In this document: piece by piece, positions 44,668-53,475 of the stretch
Numbering within the stretch: the first letter of the stretch is position 1
How the letters are laid out: each line of letters opens with the position of its first letter
Assembly (NCBI GenBank): GCA_947499955.1
Contig: CANMQI010000011.1
Coordinates: 124,001 to 188,000, forward strand
Direction: 5' to 3'
DNA: 64,000 nucleotides
From: an uncultured Granulosicoccus sp.
GTDB lineage: Bacteria; Pseudomonadota; Gammaproteobacteria; Granulosicoccales; Granulosicoccaceae
Made by a program: the position numbers and the translations under genes
The notes under the pieces: generated by a model
Databases searched by the model: none
Told to the model about the DNA's origin: nothing
The model's input: the letters and a program-made list of their open reading frames with translations, nothing else

Positions 44668-45051
44668 CTAGTGCGTGGTAACTGCAGTCGACGGATCGCT
44701 GTCACCCGCTTCCTTGTCGGCCTCCGTCGGTCCAACGGACCAGAGTTTTTCCAGTGAATAGAATTCACGCTTCTCTTCGGTCATGACATGCACGATGACA
44801 TCGCCCAGATCGACCAGTACCCAGTCACTGGAATCGCCACCCTCGACACCCAATGGCGGATGGCCCGCCTCTTTGGCAGTCAGCCGCACGGTTTCCGCCA
44901 TGGACCGCACATGGCGTTGAGAGGTGCCGGTTACCACGATCATGGCATCGGCGATACTGGATTTGCCTACGATATCAATCACGGTCAGATCGATTCCCTT
45001 CATGTCTTCAAGGACCTTGACGGTCATCTCGATGACGGCTTCACTATTCAT
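44668..45051 (-). CDS. rsfS: Ribosome silencing factor RsfS
   Basis: RsfS binds ribosomal protein L14 and blocks joining of the subunits when nutrients run low. From the ATG at 45051 (MNSEAVIEMTVKVLEDMKGI) the protein is 127 residues. Core motifs are DIVGKSSIADAMIVVTGTSQ, RHVRSMAETV and DWVLVDLGDVIVHVMTEEKR, then EFYSLEKLW. The C-terminal 20 residues are an acidic extension. An in-frame start at 45201 would add 50 residues with no family likeness. It lies between nadD and rlmH, the standard order. Confidence 0.96.
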   Translation of the reverse strand: MNSEAVIEMTVKVLEDMKGIDLTVIDIVGKSSIADAMIVVTGTSQRHVRSMAETVRLTAKEAGHPPLGVEGGDSSDWVLVDLGDVIVHVMTEEKREFYSLEKLWSVGPTEADKEAGDSDPSTAVTTH

Positions 45052-45112
45052 GCTCAGAACGTTTACTGCTCCCGTCGATACGGCTTCTTGCCCGTCAGGG
45101 CGCAGGCATCGA

Positions 45113-45772
45113 CTATTGACTTTCACGATACAGACTATTCCGCCCAATATACTCCAGTACCGCCTCCGGGAGCAAAAAACGCACAGACAGATTCTGCGCA
45201 ATGCGACGCCGTATGTCTGTGGCAGAGATAGCCAGCTGCGTTACATCGCAGATTTCGATGACACCACTGTTGCCTGTAATGATCTGCGCCCCGCAATTGG
45301 CTTGCTGGCGAGCCAGCAGGGACGCTGAAAAATCGGAGTGTCCCGCATCGGGCCGATTGACGATAACCAGATTGGCCAGCGCCAGAACCCCTTCCCAGTC
45401 ATGCCAGGTATCAAAGGCGGCAAAGGCATCCATTCCCATGAAAAACAACAACGTGGCATCAGGCTGCTCGGCGTGCACTTCACGCAAGGTGTCGATCGTG
45501 TAGCTGGGCCGGTCGCGCAGGGCTTCGCGACCATCGACTGCCAGATGCGGTGCTCCCCTGAGCGCCATTTCCAGCATGTCGATGCGACTGTCGGTGCTGG
45601 CCGCGGCCGGACCGCGATGGGCCGGCCGGTGATTGGGCAGCAGATACAGCGTGGACAAGGAATAATGTTCGGCCATTTCCACCGCTGGACGCAGGTGCCC
45701 GTAGTGAATGGGGTCGAAGGTGCCGCCGAACAGACCGATACGCTGCTCAACCACGTGTCGTGTAATCCCCAT
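45113..45772 (-). CDS. nadD: Nicotinate-mononucleotide adenylyltransferase
   Basis: Joins nicotinate mononucleotide and ATP to nicotinate adenine dinucleotide, a late step of NAD synthesis. From the ATG at 45772 the protein is 219 residues. The nucleotidyltransferase motif is [20 protein letters not shown], the family SxTxxR motif lies in [12 protein letters not shown], and [12 protein letters not shown] is also conserved. The start overlaps the end of proA by 26 bp, so it is coupled to it. A GTG at 45754 just ahead of the first strand is a less likely alternative start. Confidence 0.95.
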   Translation of the reverse strand: MGITRHVVEQRIGLFGGTFDPIHYGHLRPAVEMAEHYSLSTLYLLPNHRPAHRGPAAASTDSRIDMLEMALRGAPHLAVDGREALRDRPSYTIDTLREVHAEQPDATLLFFMGMDAFAAFDTWHDWEGVLALANLVIVNRPDAGHSDFSASLLARQQANCGAQIITGNSGVIEICDVTQLAISATDIRRRIAQNLSVRFLLPEAVLEYIGRNSLYRESQ

Positions 45773-47033
45773 TGACAACGTACTTCTCGGTAGTCAGCCC
45801 CAGAACACCCACCGGACCACGCACGTGCATGCGATTGGTACTGATGCCGATCTCCGCTCCCAGGCCGTATTCAGCGCCATCGGCAAAACAGGTTGCCGCA
45901 TTGACCATGACCGAACTGGAATCCACCTGCCGCACGAACTGCCGCGAGCGTGCGATGTCATTGGTCACGATGGCATCGGTATGCCCGGAGCCGTGGCGAG
46001 CGATATGCGCCATGGCCTGCTCGATGTCATCAACGACCCGGATGGAGAGAATGGGGCCGAGATACTCGGTATCCCAATCGACTTCGGTGGCGGCAGTCAT
46101 TGACGGAATGATGGCCCGCGTACGCTCACAGCCTCTGAGCTCGACGCCCTTTTCGGCGAAGACATCCACCAGCATCGGCAGCAGCTGCGCGGCATCCTCT
46201 GCATGTAACAGCAAGGTCTCCATGGAACCGCAGATTCCGTAGCGATAGGTCTTGGCATTCAGCGCCACTTCCACGGCCCGCGCAGCATCGGCTCCCTGGT
46301 CGATGAACACATGGCAGATGCCGTCCAGATGCTTGATGACCGGCACCCGCGCCTCTTCACTGATGCGTTTGACCAGTCCCTTGCCACCGCGCGGGATGAT
46401 CACATCGACATATTCGTCCATGGCCAGCAGTGCACCCACCGCGGCGCGGTCCGTGGTGCCGATCAATTGCACGGCAGCCTCTGGCAGACCGGCCTGCTGC
46501 AGCCCCTGCCTGACGCACTGGGCAATGGCCTGATTGGAATGAAAGGCTTCCGAGCCACCGCGCAGGATGACGACATTGCCGGATTTGATGCACAGACCTG
46601 CGGCGTCAGCGGTGACATTGGGGCGCGACTCGTAGATGACGCCAATGACACCCAGCGGCACACGCATGCGGGCGATTTCCAGCCCGGATGGCCTGCGATC
46701 GGTTGCCGACAGCGCCCCGACCGGGTCAGCCTGTGCCGCAACGTTACGCAAGCCTTCAGCCATGGACGCGATACGTGCCGGCGTCAGCTCCAGTCGATCC
46801 AGGAGCGCAGCATCGATTCCCTTGGCAGTGGCTGCCTCCAAATCCTGTGCATTGGCGGAGAGCAGCGTCGGCGCAGCAGCGTCGATGGCGTCGGCCATGG
46901 CCAGCAAGGCCTGGTTCTTCTGCGCCGTATCGGCAACCGACAGCGCAGCGGCTGCGGCTCTTGCGGCCTTTCCCATCGAACGCACCTGCTCGATCACGTC
47001 CGCACCCTTGTCGTTATCGTCCAACGCCACCAC
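45747..47033 (-). CDS. proA: Gamma-glutamyl phosphate reductase
   Basis: Reduces gamma-glutamyl phosphate to glutamate semialdehyde with NADPH in proline synthesis. The 428-residue protein has the aldehyde-dehydrogenase-like fold: [20 protein letters not shown], then [20 protein letters not shown], the catalytic Cys in [16 protein letters not shown], and a C-terminal [20 protein letters not shown]. The first gene of the cluster proA-nadD-rsfS-rlmH-maf-rng-yhdP, it is divergent from tatD with 73 bp between. proB is not in the window. Confidence 0.97.
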   Translation of the reverse strand: MVALDDNDKGADVIEQVRSMGKAARAAAAALSVADTAQKNQALLAMADAIDAAAPTLLSANAQDLEAATAKGIDAALLDRLELTPARIASMAEGLRNVAAQADPVGALSATDRRPSGLEIARMRVPLGVIGVIYESRPNVTADAAGLCIKSGNVVILRGGSEAFHSNQAIAQCVRQGLQQAGLPEAAVQLIGTTDRAAVGALLAMDEYVDVIIPRGGKGLVKRISEEARVPVIKHLDGICHVFIDQGADAARAVEVALNAKTYRYGICGSMETLLLHAEDAAQLLPMLVDVFAEKGVELRGCERTRAIIPSMTAATEVDWDTEYLGPILSIRVVDDIEQAMAHIARHGSGHTDAIVTNDIARSRQFVRQVDSSSVMVNAATCFADGAEYGLGAEIGISTNRMHVRGPVGVLGLTTEKYVVNGDYTTRG

Positions 47034-47106
47034 TTGTCACTCCTACTCAACCGTGGTCATGCCACGTACAATTCACGTAATAACCAGACAAGAACACAAC
47101 TTTCGC

Positions 47107-47901
47107 ATGCAACTCGTCGACTCGCACTGTCATCTCAATTTTCCGGATTTTCAGGACCGGATGCCTGACATTCTACAGAACGCTGCCGATAACCAGATCA
47201 ATCATATGCTGTGTATCGCCACCAGCTGGGAAAACTGTCCGGATGTGCTGGCGCTGGCGCGCAAGCATGCTCCCATCAGCGCCTCGGTGGGCGTGCACCC
47301 GACCACCGAAGGTGGGCATGAACCTTCCGTTGACGAACTACTGGAGGCAGCCGCGGAAAAGGAAGTGGTTGCCATCGGCGAGACCGGCCTTGACTACTTT
47401 CGCAGCACCGGAGACCTGACCTGGCAGCACGAGCGTTTTCATCGGCATATCGAGGTGGCACGGCGTTGTCAGAAGCCGCTGATCATCCACACCCGCGCTG
47501 CTGCCGAAGACACCATGAACACCCTGCGCGAGCACAAGGCCAGCGAAGCCGGCGGCGTCATGCATTGCTTCGCCGAAGACTGGGATTTTGCACAACAGGC
47601 ACTGGATATCGGATTCTACATCTCCTTCTCCGGTATCGTGACTTTCAAGAGCGCCAAGGCCATACAGGAAGTGGCTCTCAAGGCACCGCTGGATCGCATT
47701 CTGGTGGAAACCGACGCGCCGTACCTGGCTCCGGTACCGCACCGCGGCAAGACCAACGAGCCGGCCTTCGTGCGCCATACGGCCGAATACGTGGCCGAAC
47801 TGCGCGGCATTCCGCTCGAAGAGCTGGCCGAGGCGACCACCAATAACTTCTTCACGCTGTTCTCTGATGCGGCGATTCTGACGGGGCGTCAGAGTGCTTA
47901 G
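47107..47901 (+). CDS. TatD-family deoxyribonuclease (YcfH-like)
   Basis: A 264-residue metal-dependent hydrolase from the ATG at 47107. The metal motif HCHLNF begins at residue 8 (DSHCHLNFPDF). The next ligand is in VAIGETGLDYFR, then PLIIHTRAAAEDT and GVMHCFAEDW, and finally LVETDAPYLAPVPHRGKTNE. TatD-family enzymes are 3'-5' exonucleases and may act in DNA repair. Sequence upstream in the same frame is antisense to proA and is not part of the gene. Slippage repeats start directly after the stop. Confidence 0.93.
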   Translation: MQLVDSHCHLNFPDFQDRMPDILQNAADNQINHMLCIATSWENCPDVLALARKHAPISASVGVHPTTEGGHEPSVDELLEAAAEKEVVAIGETGLDYFRSTGDLTWQHERFHRHIEVARRCQKPLIIHTRAAAEDTMNTLREHKASEAGGVMHCFAEDWDFAQQALDIGFYISFSGIVTFKSAKAIQEVALKAPLDRILVETDAPYLAPVPHRGKTNEPAFVRHTAEYVAELRGIPLEELAEATTNNFFTLFSDAAILTGRQSA

Positions 47902-47902
47902 C

Positions 47903-48009
47903 GCCTGATGCCTGATGCCTGATGCTTGATGGCAGTGGCAAGTGGCAAGTGGCAAATGGCAAATGGCAAATGGCAAGCGGCAAGCGGCAAGCGGCAAGCG
48001 GCAAGCGAC
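47903..48009. repeat. Two adjacent 7-nt tandem repeats
   Basis: First comes GCCTGAT three times and GCTTGAT once (47903-47930). Then about ten units of GGCAA(G/A)(T/C) follow, grouped as GGCAAGT, then GGCAAAT three times, then GGCAAGC five times. Runs of identical variants show stepwise expansion. The array fills almost the whole 109-bp gap between the convergent tatD and LysR genes and ends at the LysR stop. Confidence 0.9.
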
Positions 48010-48010
48010 A

Positions 48011-48919
48011 TTATTGCTGACCACTGCCACCGCTGGCCGAGGCTCGCTCGCCGAGGCAGGAGCGCGCTTCGGCGATGACGGTACGGACCCTGGCCGGTAG
48101 TGGCCGTCGGCTGTGATACCCCAGATACAAGGTTTCACTGACACGCGTCGATAGTCGGTGCAGAGTGACACGCCCGGCCATATCAGAGGCCTCAACTGCA
48201 TGGCGCGGCAAGACCGTGAACCCCAGTCCCAGACTCACCGGCTCCAGAATCAGGGTAATCTGATTGGAAAACCCGGCCCTGTCGAACTGCGTGCTGTGTT
48301 GGAATTCGGGATAATTGGCCCCCAGCAGCAACCCTGCATGGTGCGCCCCATCAGGGTGATCGATGAAACCCAGGGCCATCAGCTGCGCCCAGTCCGGCTC
48401 GCCGAGCGACTCGGGAGTCACCAGCAACAACTCCTCTTCGGCCACCGGCTGGCAACTGACATCTTCCAGCGTCGATGGACTGGTCATGAATCCGATATCC
48501 ACCCGATGTTCGGCAATCATCGTTTCCACATCCTTGTTGGGTGCAAATCGATAATCGATCGCCAGCCCCGAATGCAGCACCTGCATCTGCAATAGATGAC
48601 GATAGAGTTTGAGTCCGACACTGCCCGGCGAGGCCAGCCGTACGATGCCTTCGTATTCGGGGTCTTCATGCAGACTTTTCCCCAATTCCGACAGGGAACT
48701 GATGATGTCACGCCCCTGCTGATACACCTGCTCGCCGGCATCGGTCAGCGAGAAACGCTTGCCCTGCCGCAGCAGCAATGGCTGTCCGAGCTGCTCTTCC
48801 AGCTTGCGCACGTGCTGGCTGACACCCGATTGCGTCATGTTCAACTGCTCGGCAGTTCGCGTGAAATGCGAGACCTCGACAAGAGTGCAGAAGGTGCGTA
48901 ACCAGACCGGATTTATCAT
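48011..48919 (-). CDS. LysR-family transcriptional regulator
   Basis: A 302-residue LysR regulator. The helix-turn-helix is at about 15-45 (VSHFTRTAEQLNMTQSGVSQ) with the recognition helix at MTQSGVSQHVRKLEEQLGQP. The effector domain starts near residue 90 (IVRLASPGSVGLKLYRHLLQ). The last 15 residues (GERASASGGSGQQ) are low in complexity and border the 7-nt repeats. It is divergent from the VOC gene with a 92-bp gap that holds nested palindromes, so the VOC gene is its probable target. The inducer is unknown. Confidence 0.88.
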   Translation of the reverse strand: MINPVWLRTFCTLVEVSHFTRTAEQLNMTQSGVSQHVRKLEEQLGQPLLLRQGKRFSLTDAGEQVYQQGRDIISSLSELGKSLHEDPEYEGIVRLASPGSVGLKLYRHLLQMQVLHSGLAIDYRFAPNKDVETMIAEHRVDIGFMTSPSTLEDVSCQPVAEEELLLVTPESLGEPDWAQLMALGFIDHPDGAHHAGLLLGANYPEFQHSTQFDRAGFSNQITLILEPVSLGLGFTVLPRHAVEASDMAGRVTLHRLSTRVSETLYLGYHSRRPLPARVRTVIAEARSCLGERASASGGSGQQ

Positions 48920-48953
48920 TACAAAATGTACTCATCTACATTTCAAATGATAA
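48913..48953. promoter_or_regulatory. Nested palindromes between lysR and VOC genes
   Basis: The outer arms TTATCATT (48913-48920) and AATGATAA (48946-48953) enclose inner arms AAATGTA (48924-48930) and TACATTT (48937-48943), the latter separated by 6 bp. The outer left arm overlaps the LysR start codon. The layout fits a LysR-type binding site with autorepression and activation of the VOC gene. Confidence 0.6.
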
Positions 48954-49011
48954 TTTTACATGATGACAGGTGATTCATACACTACAGGCTGAATCAACAC
49001 AGGAGGCACTC

Positions 49012-49512
49012 ATGCCCAACACCTATCCCCGCAGTTTCTCCCACATCGGTATCTCGGTACCGGACCTGGACAAGGCCGTCGAATTCTATACACAGATCAT
49101 GGGCTGGTACCTGATCATGCAACCAACCGAAATCGTCGAAGACGATAGTGCGATTGGCGAGATGTGCACCGATGTCTTCGGCAGCCAATGGGAGCGTTTC
49201 CGCATTGCTCACCTGTCAACCGGTGACCGTGTCGGCATCGAGCTGTTTGAATTCAAGGGTCAGACCAACCCGGAAGACAATTTCGAATACTGGAAGACCG
49301 GTGTGTTCCACTTCAGCGTTCAGGACCCCGATGTGGAAGGCCTGGCCGACAAGATCGTCGCTGCCGGTGGCAAGCGACGCATGAAGGAACCACGCTACTA
49401 CTACCCTGGCTCCAAGCCCTATCGCATGATCTACATGGAAGACCCGTTCGGCAATGTGCTCGAGATCTACAGCCACAGCTATGAACTGATCTACAGCGAA
49501 GGCGCCTATTGA
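49012..49512 (+). CDS. VOC-family protein (glyoxalase/dioxygenase superfamily)
   Basis: A 166-residue vicinal-oxygen-chelate protein from the ATG at 49012, with AGGAGG 5 bp upstream. The first half is SHIGISVPDLDKAVEFYTQI, with a likely metal His in FSHIG. The second is GVFHFSVQDPDVEGLADKIV, then YMEDPFGNVLEIYSHSYELI with the metal Glu in VLEIYSH. The pattern fits a lyase, isomerase or ring-cleavage dioxygenase of this superfamily; the reaction cannot be read. It is divergent from a LysR gene, which probably regulates it, and converges with the sugar ABC permease. Confidence 0.82.
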   Translation: MPNTYPRSFSHIGISVPDLDKAVEFYTQIMGWYLIMQPTEIVEDDSAIGEMCTDVFGSQWERFRIAHLSTGDRVGIELFEFKGQTNPEDNFEYWKTGVFHFSVQDPDVEGLADKIVAAGGKRRMKEPRYYYPGSKPYRMIYMEDPFGNVLEIYSHSYELIYSEGAY

Positions 49513-49619
49513 TCAGTCGCCGGTGAGCCGACTGACGGCTAATGGGCTGACTGGGCAAACGGCTTGGCGGCTACCTCGCTGCCTCCCTGCTTGACCTCGT
49601 GTGACTCACACACATGACG

Positions 49620-49680
49620 TTGACTGCCTCGACCATCGAGGCAGTCAATTGTCGGTCATGCTCCTGAAGTCAGTCAGGAG
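49620..49680. terminator. Strong hairpins between VOC gene and ABC permease
   Basis: TTGACTGCCTCGA (49620-49632) and TCGAGGCAGTCAA (49636-49648) form a perfect 13-bp stem with a 3-nt loop, followed by TTGT on the plus strand. A second stem, CTCCTGA with TCAGGAG, lies at 49661-49680 and includes the permease stop codon. They stand between convergent genes and should end both transcripts. Confidence 0.7.
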
Positions 49681-50654
49681 GCGTACTTGGCTCGGTAGTG
49701 ATCCAGAATGACCGCGACGATAATGACGACACCCGTGATCATCTGGCGCATGAAATCACTCAGACCCAGCAGTATCAGACCATTGGCCAGGACGCCGATG
49801 ATGAACACCCCCAACAGGGTTCCGATGATTGATCCTCGACCACCACTCAGACTCGTACCACCGATGATGACACCGGCGATGGCGTTGAGTTCGAAGCCGA
49901 TGCCGGCAATCGGGCTGGAGATATTGAGTCGCGCCATATAGACGATGGCCGCGATACCCGCGGTCAGGCCACAGATGGTGTAGGCCGCAACCTTGTAGCG
50001 AAAGACCCGATGGCCTGCCAGGCGAACCGCCTCTTCGTTGTTGCCGATGGCATAGAGAATACGGCCGAACACCGTTCGAGTCAGCACGACCCAGGCGATG
50101 AACACCAGCGCGAGAGCCACCAGAAAGACCACCGGAATGCCGTAGAACAACAGCGAACCAAATTCCTCGAAGGCATAGGGGAACGAGTAGATGGTACGCG
50201 CATCGGTAATATGCAAGGCTGCCCCACGTGCGATGTTCAGCATGCCCAATGTCACGATGAACGACGGCAGTGCCCAGTAGGCGCTGATGACCCCGTTCAG
50301 CAAACCGCAGACAAAGCCTGCTGCCAACCCGGCAATGATGGCGACGGTAATGAGTTCGGCCGGCCCGAAACCTTCCATGGAAATTGCCTTGCCAGCGACC
50401 ACTGCTGCAAACGCCATGACTGAGCCCACCGACAGATCAATGCCTCCGATCAGGATGACGAAAGTCATGCCAATGGCCAGAATCAGATTGATGGTGACCT
50501 GACTCAGAATATTGGTGATGTTGTTACTGCTGAGAAAATGCTCGGTCGTCACAGAGAAGAAGACAATGAGCAGGAGCAGCGCAATGCCGATGCCGAAGCT
50601 CTCCAGAATGGATTTTGCCGAGTACTTATGGGAAGTCTTTGTCGTTGCAGTCAT
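49674..50654 (-). CDS. Sugar ABC transporter permease (RbsC-like)
   Basis: A 326-residue permease from the ATG at 50654 (MTATTKTSHKYSAKSILESF). It has the BPD_transp_2 fold with many helices, including ALLLLIVFFSVTTEHFLSSN, ILAIGMTFVILIGGIDLSVG and GLAAGFVCGLLNGVISAYW. Family signatures are GIDLSVGSVMAF, the EAA-like loop AIGNNEEAVRLAG, and LNAIAGVIIGGTSLSGGRGS. It belongs to the ribose/galactose/xylose importer group. The start is 8 bp after the ATPase stop, so the two are co-translated. The sugar is not determined. An upstream in-frame start at 50789 lies inside the ATPase gene. Confidence 0.92.
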   Translation of the reverse strand: MTATTKTSHKYSAKSILESFGIGIALLLLIVFFSVTTEHFLSSNNITNILSQVTINLILAIGMTFVILIGGIDLSVGSVMAFAAVVAGKAISMEGFGPAELITVAIIAGLAAGFVCGLLNGVISAYWALPSFIVTLGMLNIARGAALHITDARTIYSFPYAFEEFGSLLFYGIPVVFLVALALVFIAWVVLTRTVFGRILYAIGNNEEAVRLAGHRVFRYKVAAYTICGLTAGIAAIVYMARLNISSPIAGIGFELNAIAGVIIGGTSLSGGRGSIIGTLLGVFIIGVLANGLILLGLSDFMRQMITGVVIIVAVILDHYRAKYAS

Positions 50655-50662
50655 TGTCTTTA

Positions 50663-52192
50663 TCAGGCCTGTTGCCGTGCGTTCGGGTCTTGCCCATAGG
50701 CATACTGGAGAATGGCACTTTCGGAAAAATCGGGGCGGTCCAGAATCCCCGTTATGCGATGGTTGGCGAGTACGGCAATGCGGTCGCACAGCGTCATCAA
50801 CTCAGGTGTTTCCGAGGAGACCACCAGTATCGCCATGCCCTGCTCGACCGCCAGTGAACGGATGATCGAATAGATCTCGGCCTTGGCCCCGACATCGACA
50901 CCACGGGTAGGTTCATCGAGCAGCAGGATTTTCGGTCCGCTCTCCAGCCATTTGGCCAGAACCACCTTCTGCTGATTACCACCCGACAGACTGGAGGCCG
51001 CATCGTTGAAATGCCCGTACTTGAGTTTGAGCTGACCGGCTCGCTGCTGAGTATTGCGCTGCTCCGCGCTGAAATCCATGAAACCGGCGCGATTGACCTT
51101 CTTCATGCTGGCCAGTGAGACGTTGGCGGCAATGGACATGTCGATGACCAGACCTTCGTCCTTGCGATCCTCCGTGACAAAACCGATGCCTGCCGCAATG
51201 GACTCACTCGGATCCCGGAATCGCACGGATTTTCCGTCCAGCTGGATATCACCCGAGACAATCTCGTTGACACCAAACAGACTGCGCAGGATCTCGGTGC
51301 GACCAGCGCCAACCAGGCCTGCAATACCCAGCGTTTCACCATAGCGAAGTTCGAAACTCACACCTTCACCATGCGGGTTCTGCACATGCACCAGATTCTC
51401 GACACGCAAGGCAAGCTCACCGAAGGTGGGGTGATTCCTCGATTCGTCGACGCTGCTATCCAGGCTGGCGCCGATCATGTGCTGCACGACGCGCTCGGGA
51501 GATGATTCCGCGATGTTCTCGGTAATGATGGTCTTGCCGTTACGGAATACGGTGACACGGTTGCAGATTCTGAACACCTCATCCAGATGATGAGTCACGA
51601 AGACCACCGTGACGCCCTGCTCCTGAATGGACTCGACGATGGCGAACAGGCGCTCCTTCTCGCGATCGGTGAGCGTCGCCGTGGGCTCATCGAGTATGAG
51701 AATATCGCTTTTCGACTGGAGGGCACGGGCAATCTCGATCAGTTGTCGGTGGGCAATGCCCAGCGTTTCCACCCGTGTGGAGACATCCACATCCGTCAGA
51801 CCGATGGCATCCAGCGCCGCCCTTGCCCGTCGCGCCATCTCTGCACGATCCAGAAAACCGAAGGCCCGTCGCGGCATGGCTTCGATGCAGATGTTCTCTG
51901 CCACAGACAGATGTTCGAGTAGATTGAATTCCTGATGGACGACCTGAAGCCCCTTGTCCTTGGCTTCTCGGGGGTCTGTCGGCGAGTACGGCTTGCCTTT
52001 GAGACTGACCGTACCTTCATCCCAGGCAAAGGCGCCTGACAGGGTCTTTATGAGAGTGGACTTGCCAGCGCCATTTTCACCGACCAGCGCATGCACCTCT
52101 CCTTTTGCAAGGTTGAAACTGACGCCATCCAGAGCCTTGACGCCACCGAAGTATTTCTTCAGTCCGGCGCATTCTAGAATCGTTGTAGCCAC
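50663..52192 (-). CDS. Sugar ABC transporter ATP-binding protein (RbsA-like)
   Basis: A 509-residue ATPase with two fused ABC domains, as usual for ribose-type importers. The first has GENGAGKSTLIKTLSG as Walker A and LILDEPTATLTDREKERLF as Walker B. The second has GLVGAGRTEILRSLFG, in place of a canonical Walker A, then the signature LSGGNQQKVVLAKWLESGPK and LLLDEPTRGVDVGAKAEIYS. The degenerate second P-loop is normal for RbsA-type proteins. It follows the binding-protein gene after 135 bp, in which two hairpins lie, and precedes the permease gene. Confidence 0.93.
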   Translation of the reverse strand: MATTILECAGLKKYFGGVKALDGVSFNLAKGEVHALVGENGAGKSTLIKTLSGAFAWDEGTVSLKGKPYSPTDPREAKDKGLQVVHQEFNLLEHLSVAENICIEAMPRRAFGFLDRAEMARRARAALDAIGLTDVDVSTRVETLGIAHRQLIEIARALQSKSDILILDEPTATLTDREKERLFAIVESIQEQGVTVVFVTHHLDEVFRICNRVTVFRNGKTIITENIAESSPERVVQHMIGASLDSSVDESRNHPTFGELALRVENLVHVQNPHGEGVSFELRYGETLGIAGLVGAGRTEILRSLFGVNEIVSGDIQLDGKSVRFRDPSESIAAGIGFVTEDRKDEGLVIDMSIAANVSLASMKKVNRAGFMDFSAEQRNTQQRAGQLKLKYGHFNDAASSLSGGNQQKVVLAKWLESGPKILLLDEPTRGVDVGAKAEIYSIIRSLAVEQGMAILVVSSETPELMTLCDRIAVLANHRITGILDRPDFSESAILQYAYGQDPNARQQA

Positions 52193-52263
52193 GGGATGCT
52201 TGTCCTGAATTGCGTAGGGTCGGTGAGATTGGCGGCAAACACGATTGGCAGCCGACGCGAGTG

Positions 52264-52313
52264 GCCTGCCTGCCTTGAACAGACAGGCACACCGTAGTCG
52301 CGCTATTGACTAC
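52264..52313 (-). promoter_or_regulatory. Paired hairpins between binding-protein and ATPase genes
   Basis: In the transcript, GTAGTC and GACTAC (52294-52313) form a 6-bp stem first. A second stem of GCCTGTCT and AGGCAGGC (52264-52288) follows with one G-U pair. They lie directly after the binding-protein stop. As in other binding-protein operons, they may slow 3' decay or reduce read-through so that the binding protein is made in excess. Confidence 0.5.
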
Positions 52314-52327
52314 AAACCTGAACCGAT

Positions 52328-53245
52328 CTACTGGGTAACCAGTTCGATTGGCGTCTTGACCCAACCTTCCAGCGGGGCTCCACCGGCAACCACTTCCAGA
52401 GCCTGGTCGATGGCGTTGGCCGCCATGGCAGTACCGAACTGATCGACCGTGGCAAGCATTCGACCATCGGCAATCATGGGACCCACAGCATTGATGTTGT
52501 CGAAACCAACGACCAGAATGTCGTCACGTCCAGCCGCTTCCAGTGCCTTGACCACACCCACGGCCATGGAGTCATTGGCAGCCATGACACCCTGGATTTC
52601 CGGATGGGCAGTCAGCATGGTCGAGAACACGCTGTTGGCTTCTTCGGTTTCCCAATGCGCCGTGCGGCTGTCCAGCAGCTCCAGCTTGTACTCGGCAATC
52701 GAGTCTTCAAAACCCAGACGACGCTCGGTGGCGTTGTCCGCACCGGGGTTGCCTTCCACGATAACGACCTTGCCGCCCTCGCCCAGTGCCTTGGCCAGCG
52801 CATCACCCGCCATCTTGGCACCACCACGGTTATCTGGACCGACAAACGCCAGTTCGAAATCCTGCTGTTTCTTGGCGTCGGCATCCAGTGCCACATCGAA
52901 GTTGATGACCGTGATGCCTGCAGCCGCTGCCTTTTTCAGAGGACGGACCATGGCGCGAGAATCGGCCGGAGCCACCACGATGGCGTCAACTCCTTGTGTG
53001 ATGAAGTTTTCAACGGCATTGATCTGCGATTCGAAATCGGTCTCGTTCTGCATGCCAACAGCTTTCAGCTCGTAATCGCCGCGTTCTTCAGCGTGAGCTT
53101 CGGCGCCTTCGAGCATGTTCTGGAAGAATTCGTTTGCCAATGACTTCATGATCAAGCCAACAACCGGCTTGTCATCCGCCTGTGCCGTTCCGAAACCGAG
53201 TGCAACTCCCAGTGCGATGTACTTGATGGTGTGTTGTATTTTCAT
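52328..53245 (-). CDS. Sugar ABC transporter substrate-binding protein (RbsB-like)
   Basis: A 305-residue periplasmic protein. The signal peptide is MKIQHTIKYIALGVALGFG, cut near TAQA-DDK. The mature start VVGLIMKSLANEFFQNMLEG is typical of the periplasmic-binding/LacI sugar group. Other core motifs are GVDAIVVAPADSRAMVRPLK, TVINFDVALDADAKK, GVMAANDSMAVGVVKALEAA and ILVVGFDNINAVGPMI. It delivers the sugar to the RbsA/RbsC-like pair downstream. GAGGAAG is a good ribosome site. A TTGACA-type promoter and a LacI operator lie upstream. Confidence 0.93.
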   Translation of the reverse strand: MKIQHTIKYIALGVALGFGTAQADDKPVVGLIMKSLANEFFQNMLEGAEAHAEERGDYELKAVGMQNETDFESQINAVENFITQGVDAIVVAPADSRAMVRPLKKAAAAGITVINFDVALDADAKKQQDFELAFVGPDNRGGAKMAGDALAKALGEGGKVVIVEGNPGADNATERRLGFEDSIAEYKLELLDSRTAHWETEEANSVFSTMLTAHPEIQGVMAANDSMAVGVVKALEAAGRDDILVVGFDNINAVGPMIADGRMLATVDQFGTAMAANAIDQALEVVAGGAPLEGWVKTPIELVTQ

Positions 53246-53299
53246 TTCTTCCTCTGAATTTTCAGCTTGCTGCCAAGGTGGTCCACCAATGATCCGACG

Positions 53300-53372
53300 A
53301 TGAATCGATCAATTATGAATCGATTCATTTTCAGTGGACCCCCATCGTAGTGGCGACGTCTATGCATGTCAA
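53300..53372 (-). promoter_or_regulatory. Promoter and LacI operators of the sugar ABC operon
   Basis: On the minus strand the -35 is TTGACA (53367-53372) and the -10 TACGAT (53344-53349), with a 17-bp spacer. Downstream lies the perfect palindrome ATGAATCGATTCAT (53315-53328), and a degenerate copy ATGAATCGATCAAT at 53300-53313. The operator falls just after the predicted start point, where a bound LacI protein would block transcription. Confidence 0.75.
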
Positions 53373-53475
53373 TGGAACAAGTGCATCAATCAAACGACTT
53401 GAAAAGAAGGTTCAGATTGATTTGTTCCAACTGCTCACCGACAACGCAACTTTGTCACCAGAAGCCATGTTCTGG

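Noticed and set aside
46636..47106. Upstream extension of the TatD reading frame
   Set aside because: This part is antisense to proA, and TatD starts at the MQLVDSHCHLNF codon at 47107.
47903..48009. CRISPR array or attachment site
   Set aside because: The 7-nt units are simple tandem repeats produced by slippage; no integrase gene is near.
49674..53245. Calling the importer rbsABC, specific for ribose
   Set aside because: The family covers ribose, xylose, galactose, inositol and others, and no kinase or catabolic gene is present to decide.
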